Positions 1-7,857 are shown, numbered from the stretch's first letter. The stretch: DNA of 16,667 bases from an uncultured Pelagibacteraceae bacterium (GCA_902554135.1 CACDNJ010000013.1:1-16667); one strand, 5' to 3'. Notes: generated by a model not told the origin, from the sequence alone. Numbers and translations: made by a program.

Positions 1-2
1 AA

Positions 3-674
3 GATTTAATTCATTTTAATGATCCACAGGGTAATCGTGTGGAACTTATTTACAATCCAATGAAAGATACCGAACCATTTAAACCTTCTCGTCCAATTTC
101 TGGTTTTAAAACTGGAGCTTTAGGTATGGGTCATGTTGTTTTACATGTAAAAGATTTTGATAAAGTTGTGCCTTTTTATCGAGATCTATTAGGTTTTAAA
201 ATTAGCGATTATAGTCATACACCTATCTCATTATGTTTTTTTCATATCAACGGTCGTCACCACAGTCTTGCATTATTTGGTTCAGGCAAAATTGGTTTTC
301 ATCATTTTATGGTGGAATACAATAGTCTAGATGATGTTGGACAAGGTTATGACTTGGTACAATATAAAGATAACGCAATAGCTTACACAATGGGAAGACA
401 CACAAACGATTACATGACTTCTTTTTATTCAATTACGCCATCAGGTTTTTTTGTTGAAAATGGATGGGGCGGCCGAATAATCGATCCTAGTACATGGAAA
501 TCTCATGAAACTTTTGAAGGACCAAGTTTTTGGGGACATGAACGTCTTTATCTTCCAAAGGAAGAAAGAATGAAATTTAGAAATAAAAGATTGGAAACTG
601 CAGCAGAAGGTAAGCAAGCGCCATTATTAGTAGATTGTCCTTGGCTTTATTCAAAAATTAATAAAAAAAAATAA
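3..674 (+). CDS. Type I extradiol (meta-cleavage) ring dioxygenase, 5'-truncated
   Basis: The reading frame is open to the left edge, so the gene starts outside the window; the GTG at 39 is internal. The first residues (DPQGNRVELIY) are the typical end of a first VOC domain, followed by a linker and a complete second VOC domain. Counting from codon 39, the Fe(II) ligands expected for BphC/HsaC-type enzymes are present: H32 (GHVVLH), H88 or H89 (GFHHF) and E140 (GFFVENGWG). The catalytic His (H74/H75 in RHHSLA) and Tyr (Y130 in SFYSITPSGF) are also there. Such enzymes open catechols next to the hydroxyl pair using O2. The next gene, an MhpA-like hydroxylase 26 bp downstream, fits one catabolic operon. 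The exact substrate cannot be read from sequence. Confidence 0.88.
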   Translation, partial: DLIHFNDPQGNRVELIYNPMKDTEPFKPSRPISGFKTGALGMGHVVLHVKDFDKVVPFYRDLLGFKISDYSHTPISLCFFHINGRHHSLALFGSGKIGFHHFMVEYNSLDDVGQGYDLVQYKDNAIAYTMGRHTNDYMTSFYSITPSGFFVENGWGGRIIDPSTWKSHETFEGPSFWGHERLYLPKEERMKFRNKRLETAAEGKQAPLLVDCPWLYSKINKKK

Positions 675-700
675 ATTTTTAATTATTCAAGTTTGAATCA

Positions 701-2152
701 ATGAAAAAATACGATGTTGTTATAGTAGGACTTGGACCAACAGGCGGAACATTAGCCAACTTATTAGCTCTTAATGGATTCTCTATATTAATTTTAGAAC
801 GCGAAAAAAGTCTTTACTCGTTACCTAGAGCAGTTCACTTTGACGATGAAATAATGAGAGTTTTTCAAACAATTGGTATTACTAAAAAATTTTTAAAGGA
901 CACAATTGTTAATAAAGGAACTAAATTTGTAAATTCAGAAGGTAAAATACTACTTGATTGGCCTCGTCCTCGCACAATTACGGAAAATGGATGGTATCCA
1001 AGTTATAGGTTTCATCAGCCTGATTTAGAAAGAAATCTTCGGATGCGTTTGCGTAAATTCAAGAAGGTTTCAATAAGACAAAACTCTGATGTCTGTAAAA
1101 TAGAAAGCACAAAAGACAAAGTAGATTTAGTTTTTAAAGATACGACTAATCAGAAGCTACACAATATATCTTCTAAATATGTTATTGGTTGTGATGGGGC
1201 ACGTTCAACCACAAGAACACAAATAGGAACTGAACTTGATAATCTTGGATTTACTCAAAAATGGGTAGTTGTTGATTTAATATTAAAGAAAAAGAAAGAC
1301 GAACTACCTGACAGAACCATTCAATATTCTAATCCTAAAAGACCAGCTACTTATTGTAGGAACGTAGGCAAAAGGAGACGATGGGAATTTGCTATCCACG
1401 ATCATGAGAATGAACAAGAAATATTGTCAGATAATTATATCTGGAATTTTTTAAAGCCATGGTTATCACCACAAGAAGCTGATTTAGAAAGAAAAACAAT
1501 TTATACATTTCAATCAGCTATTGCTAGAAAATGGAGAAAAGGAAGAATTTTTATCGCTGGTGACGCGGCACATTTGATGCCGCCATTTATGGGGCAGGGT
1601 ATGTGTGCAGGAATTAGGGATGTTTCAAACTTGGCTTGGAAAATTAGTTTATGTATTAAAAACAAACATGATGAAAAGTTTTTGGACACATATCAAACAG
1701 AGAGATTTTCAAATGCTAAAGAATATATAGAAACTACAATGAGAATGGGTGAATTCGTAAATGCCATTGGATCAGATAAAATTACAGACAATATATCTTC
1801 AAAACCAGATGGAACAAAAAAAATGGAGTCAATAAAGCCAAAATTAGGTTTTGGGCTTGGAGATAAAACGGATAAAAACAGAGGTAGAGTTTTTCCTCAG
1901 CTAAAAATGAAAAATGGCAAAACATTAGACGACAAATTTTCTACATCACCTCTTGTGCTTTTGTCTTCAGAGTTAAAGAAGCAAAAGTCAAAAAGCAAAA
2001 TACCAATAATTACTGAGAAAGAAGTGGTAGGTTTGTCTAATGTGCTAAAAGGTTATGAAGCAAAAGCTGTTATCGTAAGGCCAGATAGATTTATTCTTAA
2101 AACTTGTAAGACTATTAATGATTTTAATCAAATAGAGCATTTGCCGCTTTAA
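701..2152 (+). CDS. FAD-dependent aromatic hydroxylase, MhpA-like
   Basis: This is a 483-residue class A flavoprotein monooxygenase. The N-terminal Rossmann motif GLGPTG (10-15) with E33-R34 binds FAD. The DG motif is in VIGCDGARS (163-170), and the GD motif is FIAGDAAHLMPP (285-296) followed by GQGMCAGIRD. The PRAVHFDDE segment (42-50) is typical of 3-(3-hydroxyphenyl)propionate hydroxylase (MhpA) relatives. The family inserts one oxygen atom from O2 into a phenolic ring using NAD(P)H, giving a catechol for meta-cleavage; the upstream gene encodes a matching extradiol dioxygenase. E. coli MhpA is longer (about 550 residues), but the C-terminal VIVRPDRF segment is retained. The last 29 bp overlap the tail of the convergent BKACE gene. 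Substrate is inferred only at family level. Confidence 0.87.
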   Translation: MKKYDVVIVGLGPTGGTLANLLALNGFSILILEREKSLYSLPRAVHFDDEIMRVFQTIGITKKFLKDTIVNKGTKFVNSEGKILLDWPRPRTITENGWYPSYRFHQPDLERNLRMRLRKFKKVSIRQNSDVCKIESTKDKVDLVFKDTTNQKLHNISSKYVIGCDGARSTTRTQIGTELDNLGFTQKWVVVDLILKKKKDELPDRTIQYSNPKRPATYCRNVGKRRRWEFAIHDHENEQEILSDNYIWNFLKPWLSPQEADLERKTIYTFQSAIARKWRKGRIFIAGDAAHLMPPFMGQGMCAGIRDVSNLAWKISLCIKNKHDEKFLDTYQTERFSNAKEYIETTMRMGEFVNAIGSDKITDNISSKPDGTKKMESIKPKLGFGLGDKTDKNRGRVFPQLKMKNGKTLDDKFSTSPLVLLSSELKKQKSKSKIPIITEKEVVGLSNVLKGYEAKAVIVRPDRFILKTCKTINDFNQIEHLPL

Positions 2153-2903
2153 CTTTTGTTTCGTTGTTAGGAGCAACACTTCCGTCTGGCATAAGTAATG
2201 AATTTTCAAAACCAACTCTAATTTTTCCACCAAGTTTTATTGCCTTTTTTAGACAAGACACTTCTTCCTTAGCGAAAGCACATACAGCCCAATCAGCATT
2301 CATATTATTTTTTTTCAGTCTTTCAATAAAAGGAGAAATATTTTCAGGATTGCTAACTTTTCCTGAATAATGTCCTATAACAAACATACACCATGTTCCA
2401 ATTTTTGAAAGTTCAGCTTTATCTAAAAGATCTGAAAGAAGATCAACATCTTCCGGCCCATAACATATGTGTTGGATTTTTGTTCCTGACTCTGTAAGTT
2501 TTTTATAAACTTTAATATCATCAGCTGTTGGTTGACGTGAAGGTATCATTTCACGAATTCCAATTGAAATACCAGGCGGCATAACATCGTAAGCAAGTTT
2601 ACGCATTACTTCTGGCGAATATCTTCCAACAGCTTCTGTTGTTACTTGTAAATGCATTTTAGGAACTTGTTTTTGAAGTTCGGCCAAAGCTTCCTTGCAA
2701 AGACCCGAATCTAAAATATGTTCTCCTTTTTCATCGCGCATATGAAAATGTATTCCGGTGGCACCTGATTTAAAACAAGCCTTTGCGGTTTCAACTGTTT
2801 CAGAAATAGTTACAGGAACAGCAGGATGATCTTTTTTATTGGGCCTAGCTCCATTGGGAGCGACCATTAAACGTGGCAGATGTTCTGGTTTGTAAAAATT
2901 CAT
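2124..2903 (-). CDS. BKACE-family (DUF849) beta-keto acid cleavage enzyme
   Basis: A 259-residue protein of the BKACE/DUF849 family, TIM-barrel zinc enzymes that cleave a beta-keto acid with acetyl-CoA to give acetoacetate and a new CoA ester. Visible marks are the metal-binding IHFHMRD (51-57, H52 and H54), PVTISE (30-35), TTEAVGRYSPE (88-98) and RVGFEN (229-234) with a conserved glutamate. I start it at the ATG at 2903. An open frame runs 15 codons further to a TTG at 2948, but those residues look unlike the family. It is convergent with the flavin hydroxylase and overlaps its 3' end by 29 bp. It could act on a keto acid from the neighbouring aromatic pathway, but opposite orientation makes that only a guess. 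The true substrate is unknown. Confidence 0.85.
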   Translation of the reverse strand: MNFYKPEHLPRLMVAPNGARPNKKDHPAVPVTISETVETAKACFKSGATGIHFHMRDEKGEHILDSGLCKEALAELQKQVPKMHLQVTTEAVGRYSPEVMRKLAYDVMPPGISIGIREMIPSRQPTADDIKVYKKLTESGTKIQHICYGPEDVDLLSDLLDKAELSKIGTWCMFVIGHYSGKVSNPENISPFIERLKKNNMNADWAVCAFAKEEVSCLKKAIKLGGKIRVGFENSLLMPDGSVAPNNETKVKAANALFD

Positions 2904-2935
2904 AATAATACTTTTATAAATGATTGTTCCTAGGA

Positions 2936-2964
2936 TTGCACTTAACAATTGTCAGGAGTATAAA
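2936..2964 (+). promoter_or_regulatory. Sigma70-type promoter for tRNA-Leu
   Basis: TTGCAC (2936-2941) and TATAAA (2959-2964) are separated by 17 bp, close to the sigma70 consensus. Transcription would start near 2971, about 15 bp before the mature tRNA. With no terminator after the tRNA, it probably also drives the glycosyltransferase and nadK. The call rests on sequence match only. Confidence 0.6.
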
Positions 2965-2985
2965 ACATGCTAAAACATAGACGGA

Positions 2986-3070
2986 GCCCTCGTGGTGAAA
3001 TGGTAGACACAAAGGACTTAAAATCCTTGCCCGCAAGGGAGTGCCAGTTCGAGTCTGGCCGAGGGCACCA
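2986..3070 (+). tRNA. tRNA-Leu(TAA)
   Basis: Class II tRNA with CCA encoded. The acceptor stem pairs GCCCTCG (2986-2992) with CGAGGGC (3060-3066), followed by discriminator A and CCA. The anticodon stem AAGGA/TCCTT encloses loop CTTAAAA, giving anticodon TAA. A long variable arm, typical of leucine tRNAs, and a GTTCGAGTC T-loop follow. Confidence 0.96.
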
Positions 3071-3085
3071 AAAGATTTTAAAAAC

Positions 3086-4273
3086 ATGTCAGAAACGAAA
3101 GAGTCTATTTTAATTTTGTTTAAGGAAAGAAAAAAGGAAACACCAAACTCCTTTTTTTATGAAAGAAAGTTTTCTAGAAAATATGATGTTACAACAATTT
3201 TTGTTTCTGATTATTTAAACCAAAATAATTCTGCGATAGCCAAGACTGTTAACGAGATTATTAAGAAAAAAAATATATCTTTTGTTTTATTTGAGGGAGA
3301 TCATATATCTATTTTTGACACAAAGTTTATTCAACTAATTGACAATAATGTAAAAAAAGGTTTGTTTCTGCAAGACGATTATATGTATCATTATATTAAT
3401 CGAATTACAGCTTCAGCATGCGATTTTGTACTTACAGCATGCCCTCTGTCTAATTTAAAGTTTAAAGAGCTTGGTTATAAATCATTTTTTTTACCTGTCG
3501 AAGCGGATGGATCAATATTTAGAGACATGAATCAAAAGAAAATTTACGATGTTTTATTTTTTGGAAGAGTTAAAAATAATAGAAGCGAAATAACAAAATA
3601 TTTAAAAGAAAATGACATTAAGTTACTCGAGTGCGGACCATATGATTCTATAAGTGACAGCCCAGAAAAATTAGCTAAATTAATTAATCAATCAAAAATA
3701 GTCCTAAACTTTACCGAATCTGATAATACTAATAAAGGAAACAATCCTCTTTCCCACTATAAACACTATTACCAAATGAAAGGAAGAGTTTGTTTTACTG
3801 GTATGTGCGGATCGCTTTGTATTTCTGAATATTCACCTTCCAATGAATTGCTTTTTAGCAGAAACGAAATTCCATATTTTAAAGGTAAAGAGGATTGTTT
3901 AAAAGTTATTAGAAGTTTTTTGACCGATAATTCAAAATTAATGGAAAGAACAAAAAAATACAAAGAAAAATGTCTAGAATATGAGGACAGTAATTACATA
4001 AACAAAGTAAAGACTTTTTTTGAAAGCAACTTAAAGGAAGGAAAAAAAATTGAAGTTAACATTCCTTATTGGTATGAATTTATCTTTTTTAAAAAAAATA
4101 TTATGTTGAGGTTTAGGCTGAATAACTTTCTATCTTTCTTTAAACAGACCTTTCTTTCCATTTTTTGTACAAAATATAAGTCAAAACCTTTGCTACCTGT
4201 ATTTTTCTTGCTAGGAATCTTTGTTTCAATTCTATTTATATTAAAATTCCCATTAGCTAAATTAAAATCATGA
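3086..4273 (+). CDS. Glycosyltransferase, GT4/CgeB-like, with C-terminal membrane tail
   Basis: A 395-residue protein. The C-terminal half of its soluble part resembles CgeB-type/GT-B glycosyltransferases: DVLFFGRVKNNR (155-166), then QMKGRVCFTGMCGSLCISEYSP (230-251) and NELLFSRNEIPYF (253-264), matching the pattern K-G-R-x-F...G...L..EY.P..E..F...E...F. A CPLSNLKFKELGYKSFFLPVEAD segment (119-141) fits the end of the N-terminal lobe. A hydrophobic helix at about 368-388 would anchor the C terminus in the membrane. I start at ATG 3086, 15 bp after tRNA-Leu; an open frame extends into the tRNA but is not coding. No Shine-Dalgarno site is evident. The stop overlaps nadK (ATGA). Donor and acceptor sugars are unknown; an envelope polysaccharide or lipid role is inferred. 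Confidence 0.65.
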   Translation: MSETKESILILFKERKKETPNSFFYERKFSRKYDVTTIFVSDYLNQNNSAIAKTVNEIIKKKNISFVLFEGDHISIFDTKFIQLIDNNVKKGLFLQDDYMYHYINRITASACDFVLTACPLSNLKFKELGYKSFFLPVEADGSIFRDMNQKKIYDVLFFGRVKNNRSEITKYLKENDIKLLECGPYDSISDSPEKLAKLINQSKIVLNFTESDNTNKGNNPLSHYKHYYQMKGRVCFTGMCGSLCISEYSPSNELLFSRNEIPYFKGKEDCLKVIRSFLTDNSKLMERTKKYKEKCLEYEDSNYINKVKTFFESNLKEGKKIEVNIPYWYEFIFFKKNIMLRFRLNNFLSFFKQTFLSIFCTKYKSKPLLPVFFLLGIFVSILFILKFPLAKLKS

Positions 4274-5031
4274 AAAAATACACTTTTATTTTTGACAATA
4301 CTAAGAAAGCTAAAAATTTAAAAAGGATTATTTTAAGAAAATATAAAAATTATCCTGTAAAAAACTCAGATGTAATAGTGGTTGCTGGAGGAGATGGTTT
4401 TATGCTTAAAAACATGAAAAAGCTTCATAAATTTAACAAGTCATTTTATGGAATTAATTGTGGGTCCATAGGCTTTTTATTAAATAGACATATATCAGAG
4501 AAAATTTCTAAAAAAATTAAAAAAGCAAAACTAACAACAATTCATCCACTTCAAGTCACTGCAATAAGCAAAGGGAAAAATAGAAAGTCTTTTTTAGCGA
4601 TTAATGAACTATCTTTGTTAAGACAAAGCAAACAAACAGTTTCATTAAAGTTAAAAATTAATAAAAAAATATTAATCAAGAAGCTGATAGGAGATGGGGT
4701 ATTATTATCTACTCCAGCAGGAAGTACAGCATATAACCTTTCAGTTCATGGCCCAATTCTTTCTTTAAATTCAAAAAAACTAGCCATCACACCAATAAGT
4801 CCATTCAGACCTAGAAGATGGAAGGGAAAAATTGTTTCTGACAAAACCTCAGTTTATATAAGCAATTTAGATCCCAAAAAGAGACCAGTAGCAGCAGTTG
4901 CTGATAATAATGAAATTAGAAATGTTGTTTCAGTTAAAGCATCAATAAATAAAAGAATTAAATTTAAGCTTTTGTTTAATTCAAGCGAGAGCCTGTTCAA
5001 AAAAATTAGATCAGAACAAAAAAGAAGATAA
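4270..5031 (+). CDS. nadK: NAD kinase
   Basis: A 253-residue ATP-NAD kinase that phosphorylates NAD+ to NADP+ in the cytoplasm. The family signatures are in order: VVAGGDGFML (37-46) with the GGDG motif, INCGSIGFLLN (62-72), FLAINELSL (108-116) with the NE pair, and GDGVLLSTPAGSTAYNLSVHG (141-161) containing the STAYNLS substrate loop, then TPISPFRPRRW (174-184). Length is slightly short compared with about 290 in E. coli but usual for alphaproteobacteria. The start ATG overlaps the upstream glycosyltransferase stop by 4 bp (ATGA), so translation is probably coupled. The pairing with a glycosyltransferase may simply reflect genome compaction. Confidence 0.94.
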   Translation: MKKYTFIFDNTKKAKNLKRIILRKYKNYPVKNSDVIVVAGGDGFMLKNMKKLHKFNKSFYGINCGSIGFLLNRHISEKISKKIKKAKLTTIHPLQVTAISKGKNRKSFLAINELSLLRQSKQTVSLKLKINKKILIKKLIGDGVLLSTPAGSTAYNLSVHGPILSLNSKKLAITPISPFRPRRWKGKIVSDKTSVYISNLDPKKRPVAAVADNNEIRNVVSVKASINKRIKFKLLFNSSESLFKKIRSEQKRR

Positions 5032-5142
5032 ATTAGTAAAAATATTTTTCTATCAATACTAGAAAATAATTAAAAAACTATGTGCCCATTACGGTTTTAA
5101 GGGCTTCCAAAAGATTAAAATATTTGATTAGATACCGCCCAC

Positions 5143-6342
5143 ATGAAAATTCTTTGCGTATTATATGACGATCCTAAAGGAGGCATGCCGAAAAGTTATC
5201 CGGTATCTTCTCTTCCTAAATTAGAAAAATATCCTGATGGAATGAAATTGCCGACACCAAAAGGTATTGATTTTAAACCAGGTGAATTATTAGGATGTGT
5301 CTCAGGTGAACTAGGTTTAAGAAAATTTTTAGAATCAAAAGGACACAAGCTAGTTGTAACTTCAGACAAAGACGCAAAAGGTTGTAAAGCAGATAAAGAA
5401 TTAGTTGATGCGGATGTTGTAATATCTCAACCGTTCTGGCCTTACTATTTAACAAAAGAGAGAATTAAATCTGCAAAAAATTTAAAAATGGCAATCACAG
5501 CAGGTATCGGATCAGATCACGTTGATCTACAGGCTGCAATGGATAATAAAGTTGATGTAGTAGAAGTTACTTATTGTAATTCTAGATCTGTAGCTGAACA
5601 TATCGTAATGATGATTTTATCTTTAGTTAGAGATTATCATAACCAACACAATATCGTAAACCAAGGCGGATGGAATATCGCTGATGCAGTTCGAAGATCT
5701 TACGATGTTGAAGGAATGCATGTAGGTACCGTAGCAGCAGGACGTATTGGTTTAGATGCTCTAAGAAAAATGAAACCTTTTGATGTTCATCTTCACTATT
5801 TTGATAGACACAAGTTGCCTGACTCAGTTGAAAAAGAATTAAATTTAACATTTCATGACTCAGTCGAGTCTTTAGTTAAGGTTTGTGATGTAGTTACGAT
5901 TAATTGTCCTCTGCATCCAGAAACAGAAAATTTATTTAACGACACACTAATTAGTAAAATGAAAAAAGGTGCTTACATTGTTAACACTGCTAGAGGAAAA
6001 ATTTGTAACAGAGAAGCGATTGTTAAAGCTCTTAAGTCAGGTCAACTAAGTGGTTACGCCGGAGACGTTTGGTTTCCTCAACCAGCACCGAATGATCATA
6101 TTTGGAGATCAATGCCGAACCACGGTATGACTCCACATACTTCTGGAACTTCATTGTCAGCCCAAGCAAGATATGCAGCAGGCGTTAGAGAAATTTTAGA
6201 ATGTTTCTTTGACAAGAAACCTATAAGAGATCCTTACCTAATAGTCAAAGACGGAAAACTTGCCGGCATGGGAGCTCACTCATACAGTAAAGGAAGCGCA
6301 ACTGGCGGTTCCGAAGAAGCTGCAAAATATAAAAAGAAATAA
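5143..6342 (+). CDS. fdh: NAD-dependent formate dehydrogenase (D-2-hydroxyacid dehydrogenase family)
   Basis: A 399-residue single-subunit formate dehydrogenase oxidising formate to CO2 with NAD+. It keeps the same residue numbering as the well-studied Pseudomonas sp. 101 enzyme: PFWP at 97-100, N146, the nucleotide loop VAAGRIGL (197-204), D221-R222 for NAD rather than NADP, R284 in NTARGKICN, Q313 in WFPQPAPNDH and catalytic H332 in MTPHTSGTSLSAQARYAAG. The C-terminal AHSYSKG..TGGSEEAAKYKKK tail is also typical. These marks separate it from phosphoglycerate and lactate dehydrogenases. It stands alone, convergent with tRNA-Thr, and would provide NADH from C1 compounds without metal or molybdenum. 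The ATG at 5143 matches the start of the characterised enzyme. Confidence 0.95.
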   Translation: MKILCVLYDDPKGGMPKSYPVSSLPKLEKYPDGMKLPTPKGIDFKPGELLGCVSGELGLRKFLESKGHKLVVTSDKDAKGCKADKELVDADVVISQPFWPYYLTKERIKSAKNLKMAITAGIGSDHVDLQAAMDNKVDVVEVTYCNSRSVAEHIVMMILSLVRDYHNQHNIVNQGGWNIADAVRRSYDVEGMHVGTVAAGRIGLDALRKMKPFDVHLHYFDRHKLPDSVEKELNLTFHDSVESLVKVCDVVTINCPLHPETENLFNDTLISKMKKGAYIVNTARGKICNREAIVKALKSGQLSGYAGDVWFPQPAPNDHIWRSMPNHGMTPHTSGTSLSAQARYAAGVREILECFFDKKPIRDPYLIVKDGKLAGMGAHSYSKGSATGGSEEAAKYKKK

Positions 6343-6360
6343 TTTAAAGAAAATCTAAAC

Positions 6361-6436
6361 TGGTGCCCCCACACGGACTCGAACCGCGAACCTACTGATT
6401 ACAAATCAGTTGCTCTACCAATTGAGCTATGAGGGC
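6361..6436 (-). tRNA. tRNA-Thr(TGT)
   Basis: Read on the minus strand, acceptor GCCCTCA pairs with TGGGGGC, then A and an encoded CCA (6361-6364 on the + strand). The anticodon stem-loop is CTGAT-TTGTAAT-style with anticodon TGT. D-arm (AGCTCAATTGGTAGAGC) and T-arm (GGTTCGAGTCC) are canonical. Its 5' half (6396-6436) is duplicated perfectly at 15321-15361. Confidence 0.96.
6396..6436 (-). repeat. 41-bp direct repeat, left copy (candidate attL core inside tRNA-Thr)
   Basis: This stretch is identical over 41 bp to 15321-15361, in the same orientation. It covers the tRNA from the mature 5' end through the anticodon loop and almost all of the anticodon stem. The identity stops exactly at the mature 5' end. 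Together with the right copy it brackets the phosphate/arsenate block. Confidence 0.85.
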
Positions 6437-6576
6437 GCAAAAAGTTTTTTAGTTGAAAATATCAAATTAAGCAAGCCTAATAAAGATAATAGATTACTTT
6501 TGAATTTTTAAAATTTTTTTCATTACTTCTTAATTTCAAGTGAAAGTTGCTTAAAGTGACTTATTGTGACCGATCT

Positions 6577-6596
6577 GTAGTCCATTCCGTAGTCCA
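6577..6596 (+). repeat. Paired GTAGTCCA direct repeats (candidate integrase arm sites, left)
   Basis: GTAGTCCA occurs at 6577-6584 and 6589-6596, 12 bp start to start. The same octamer pair occurs near the other end of the block at 15238-15256. Short phased direct repeats inside each junction of a tRNA-bounded element are what tyrosine-integrase arm-type sites look like. The repeats are seen directly; the function is inferred. Confidence 0.5.
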
Positions 6597-6764
6597 GATT
6601 TAATTCTTAAAAATTTGCAATTATTTTGTACCAAGGAAATCTTTCCAGCCTTTCCAGCCTTTATTTTTACAAGGTATCATCAATTAATAGTAAGGATAAA
6701 GTAACTATTGAATAAGAAAATTAACTTTTTTATTTGAGAGATTTAAATGAATTTTTTAATTACT

Positions 6765-6794
6765 ATTACAATTTAAATATTAGTAATTTATACT
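6765..6794 (+). promoter_or_regulatory. Possible phoR promoter
   Basis: ATTACA (6765-6770) and TATACT (6789-6794) are 18 bp apart, ending 19 bp before the phoR ATG. A TAAGG at 6798-6802 could be the ribosome site. I see no 11-bp-phased Pho box here, so phoR may be expressed constitutively. Confidence 0.35.
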
Positions 6795-6813
6795 ACCTAA
6801 GGTTTAATTTAAT

Positions 6814-7857
6814 ATGAGCAATTTATCAGAAACACAGATACAGGAAATAAAATTTCTTGATGAGCTTTTAGATCAAATAATTATTTTAGATAAGTCCAAA
6901 AATATATGCTGTGCTAATAAAAGTGCTCATAAACGATTTGGATCGAAGTTAGAAGGAAAAAATATATCTAGCATTTTAAGAGATGCAAAATTATTAGATA
7001 GTATTGAAACTTCTATCAATCAAAAAAAAACTCAAATAGTCGATGTTGAGGTAAAAAAACCAAATTTTCAATTCTATAAAGCTAGTATTATTCCCGGACC
7101 ATCAAAGCTTTGCAATCAAGAACAATCTGTAATTATTTTTTTAAAGGATTTAACGGAAGTATTCAAAACACAAAAATTTAAATCAGACTTTGTTGCTAAT
7201 GTATCCCATGAACTAAGAACCCCTCTGCAATCTATTAAATTGGGTTTAGAAACTATTAACCAAGGACACGCAACTAATGATTTTGAAAGTCAAAAGAAAT
7301 TTTTACCAATCTTACTTCAACAAACTTCAAGAATGGAAAGCTTAGTTAGTGATTTACTATCTTTGTCTAAAATTGAATTAGAAGAGCATATAAGACCCAC
7401 TGACAAACTTGATCTAAAAGAAATTATTTTACACGTAGTAGAAATACATAAGCAAATAATTAAGAAAAATGACATCTCTGTAGATATAAAAGGAGAAGAA
7501 TCAAAACATATAATACCCGGTCATAGAGAAAGATTAATTGAAGTTTTTACAAATTTAATTGATAATGCAATTAAATATAGCCCAAAAGGTAAAAAAATTT
7601 ATATTTCTTTAACTATTAGCAATGAAAGTACAACAGTATCTATAAGAGATGAGGGCATTGGAATACCCAAAAAATACATACCTAGAATTACAGAAAGATT
7701 TTTTAGAGTAGATCCTGCTAAAAGCAAAGAGGTGGGCGGAACTGGTTTAGGTTTAGCTATTGTAAAACATATAGTAAATCAACATAGAGCAGAAATAGAT
7801 ATTAAAAGTGAAGAGGGAAAAGGAACGGAGTTTATATTAACATTTCCAAATAGCTAA
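6814..7857 (+). CDS. phoR: Phosphate-regulon sensor histidine kinase PhoR, without visible membrane segment
   Basis: A 347-residue histidine kinase. An N-terminal PAS-like region (about 15-115) precedes HisKA with the H box FVANVSHELRTPLQSI (H132 is the phosphoacceptor). The ATP-binding domain has the N box EVFTNLIDNAIKYSPKG (243-259), G1 DEGIGIP (279-285), F box RFFRVD and G2 GGTGLGLAIV (308-317). PhoR identity rests on the H-box type and on its place at the head of the pst-phoU-phoB cluster. It autophosphorylates and passes phosphate to PhoB when phosphate is scarce. Unlike E. coli PhoR it has no hydrophobic N terminus, and an in-frame TAA at 6805 rules out a missed N-terminal extension. 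It is therefore probably cytosolic or tethered through PhoU/PstB. Confidence 0.88.
   Translation: MSNLSETQIQEIKFLDELLDQIIILDKSKNICCANKSAHKRFGSKLEGKNISSILRDAKLLDSIETSINQKKTQIVDVEVKKPNFQFYKASIIPGPSKLCNQEQSVIIFLKDLTEVFKTQKFKSDFVANVSHELRTPLQSIKLGLETINQGHATNDFESQKKFLPILLQQTSRMESLVSDLLSLSKIELEEHIRPTDKLDLKEIILHVVEIHKQIIKKNDISVDIKGEESKHIIPGHRERLIEVFTNLIDNAIKYSPKGKKIYISLTISNESTTVSIRDEGIGIPKKYIPRITERFFRVDPAKSKEVGGTGLGLAIVKHIVNQHRAEIDIKSEEGKGTEFILTFPNS

Larger units (their letters stand above)
6437..6813. other. 377-bp non-coding left boundary region between tRNA-Thr and phoR
   Basis: No credible gene lies here. It holds (a) the sequence now serving as tRNA-Thr upstream region; (b) short repeats AAGTTGCTTA/AAGTGACTTA (about 6544-6563) leading into the GTAGTCCA pair at 6577-6596; (c) a two-copy CTTTCCAGC tandem at 6641-6658 of unknown meaning; and (d) the probable phoR promoter at 6765-6794. 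The rest is AT-rich without recognisable structure. Confidence 0.7.

Noticed and set aside
3041..3085. In-frame extension of the glycosyltransferase start into tRNA-Leu
   Set aside because: These codons are the tRNA T-arm and acceptor; the ATG at 3086 just after the tRNA is the sensible start.
2968..3123. Small + strand frame starting AGGAG-spaced ATG at 2968 and running through tRNA-Leu
   Set aside because: It consists mostly of the tRNA itself and has no protein-like composition; AGGAG is part of the promoter region.
5084..5104. GCCC...GGGC hairpin between nadK and the formate dehydrogenase, considered as terminator or riboswitch
   Set aside because: The stem is short with a bulge and there is no T tract or recognisable aptamer; too weak to call.
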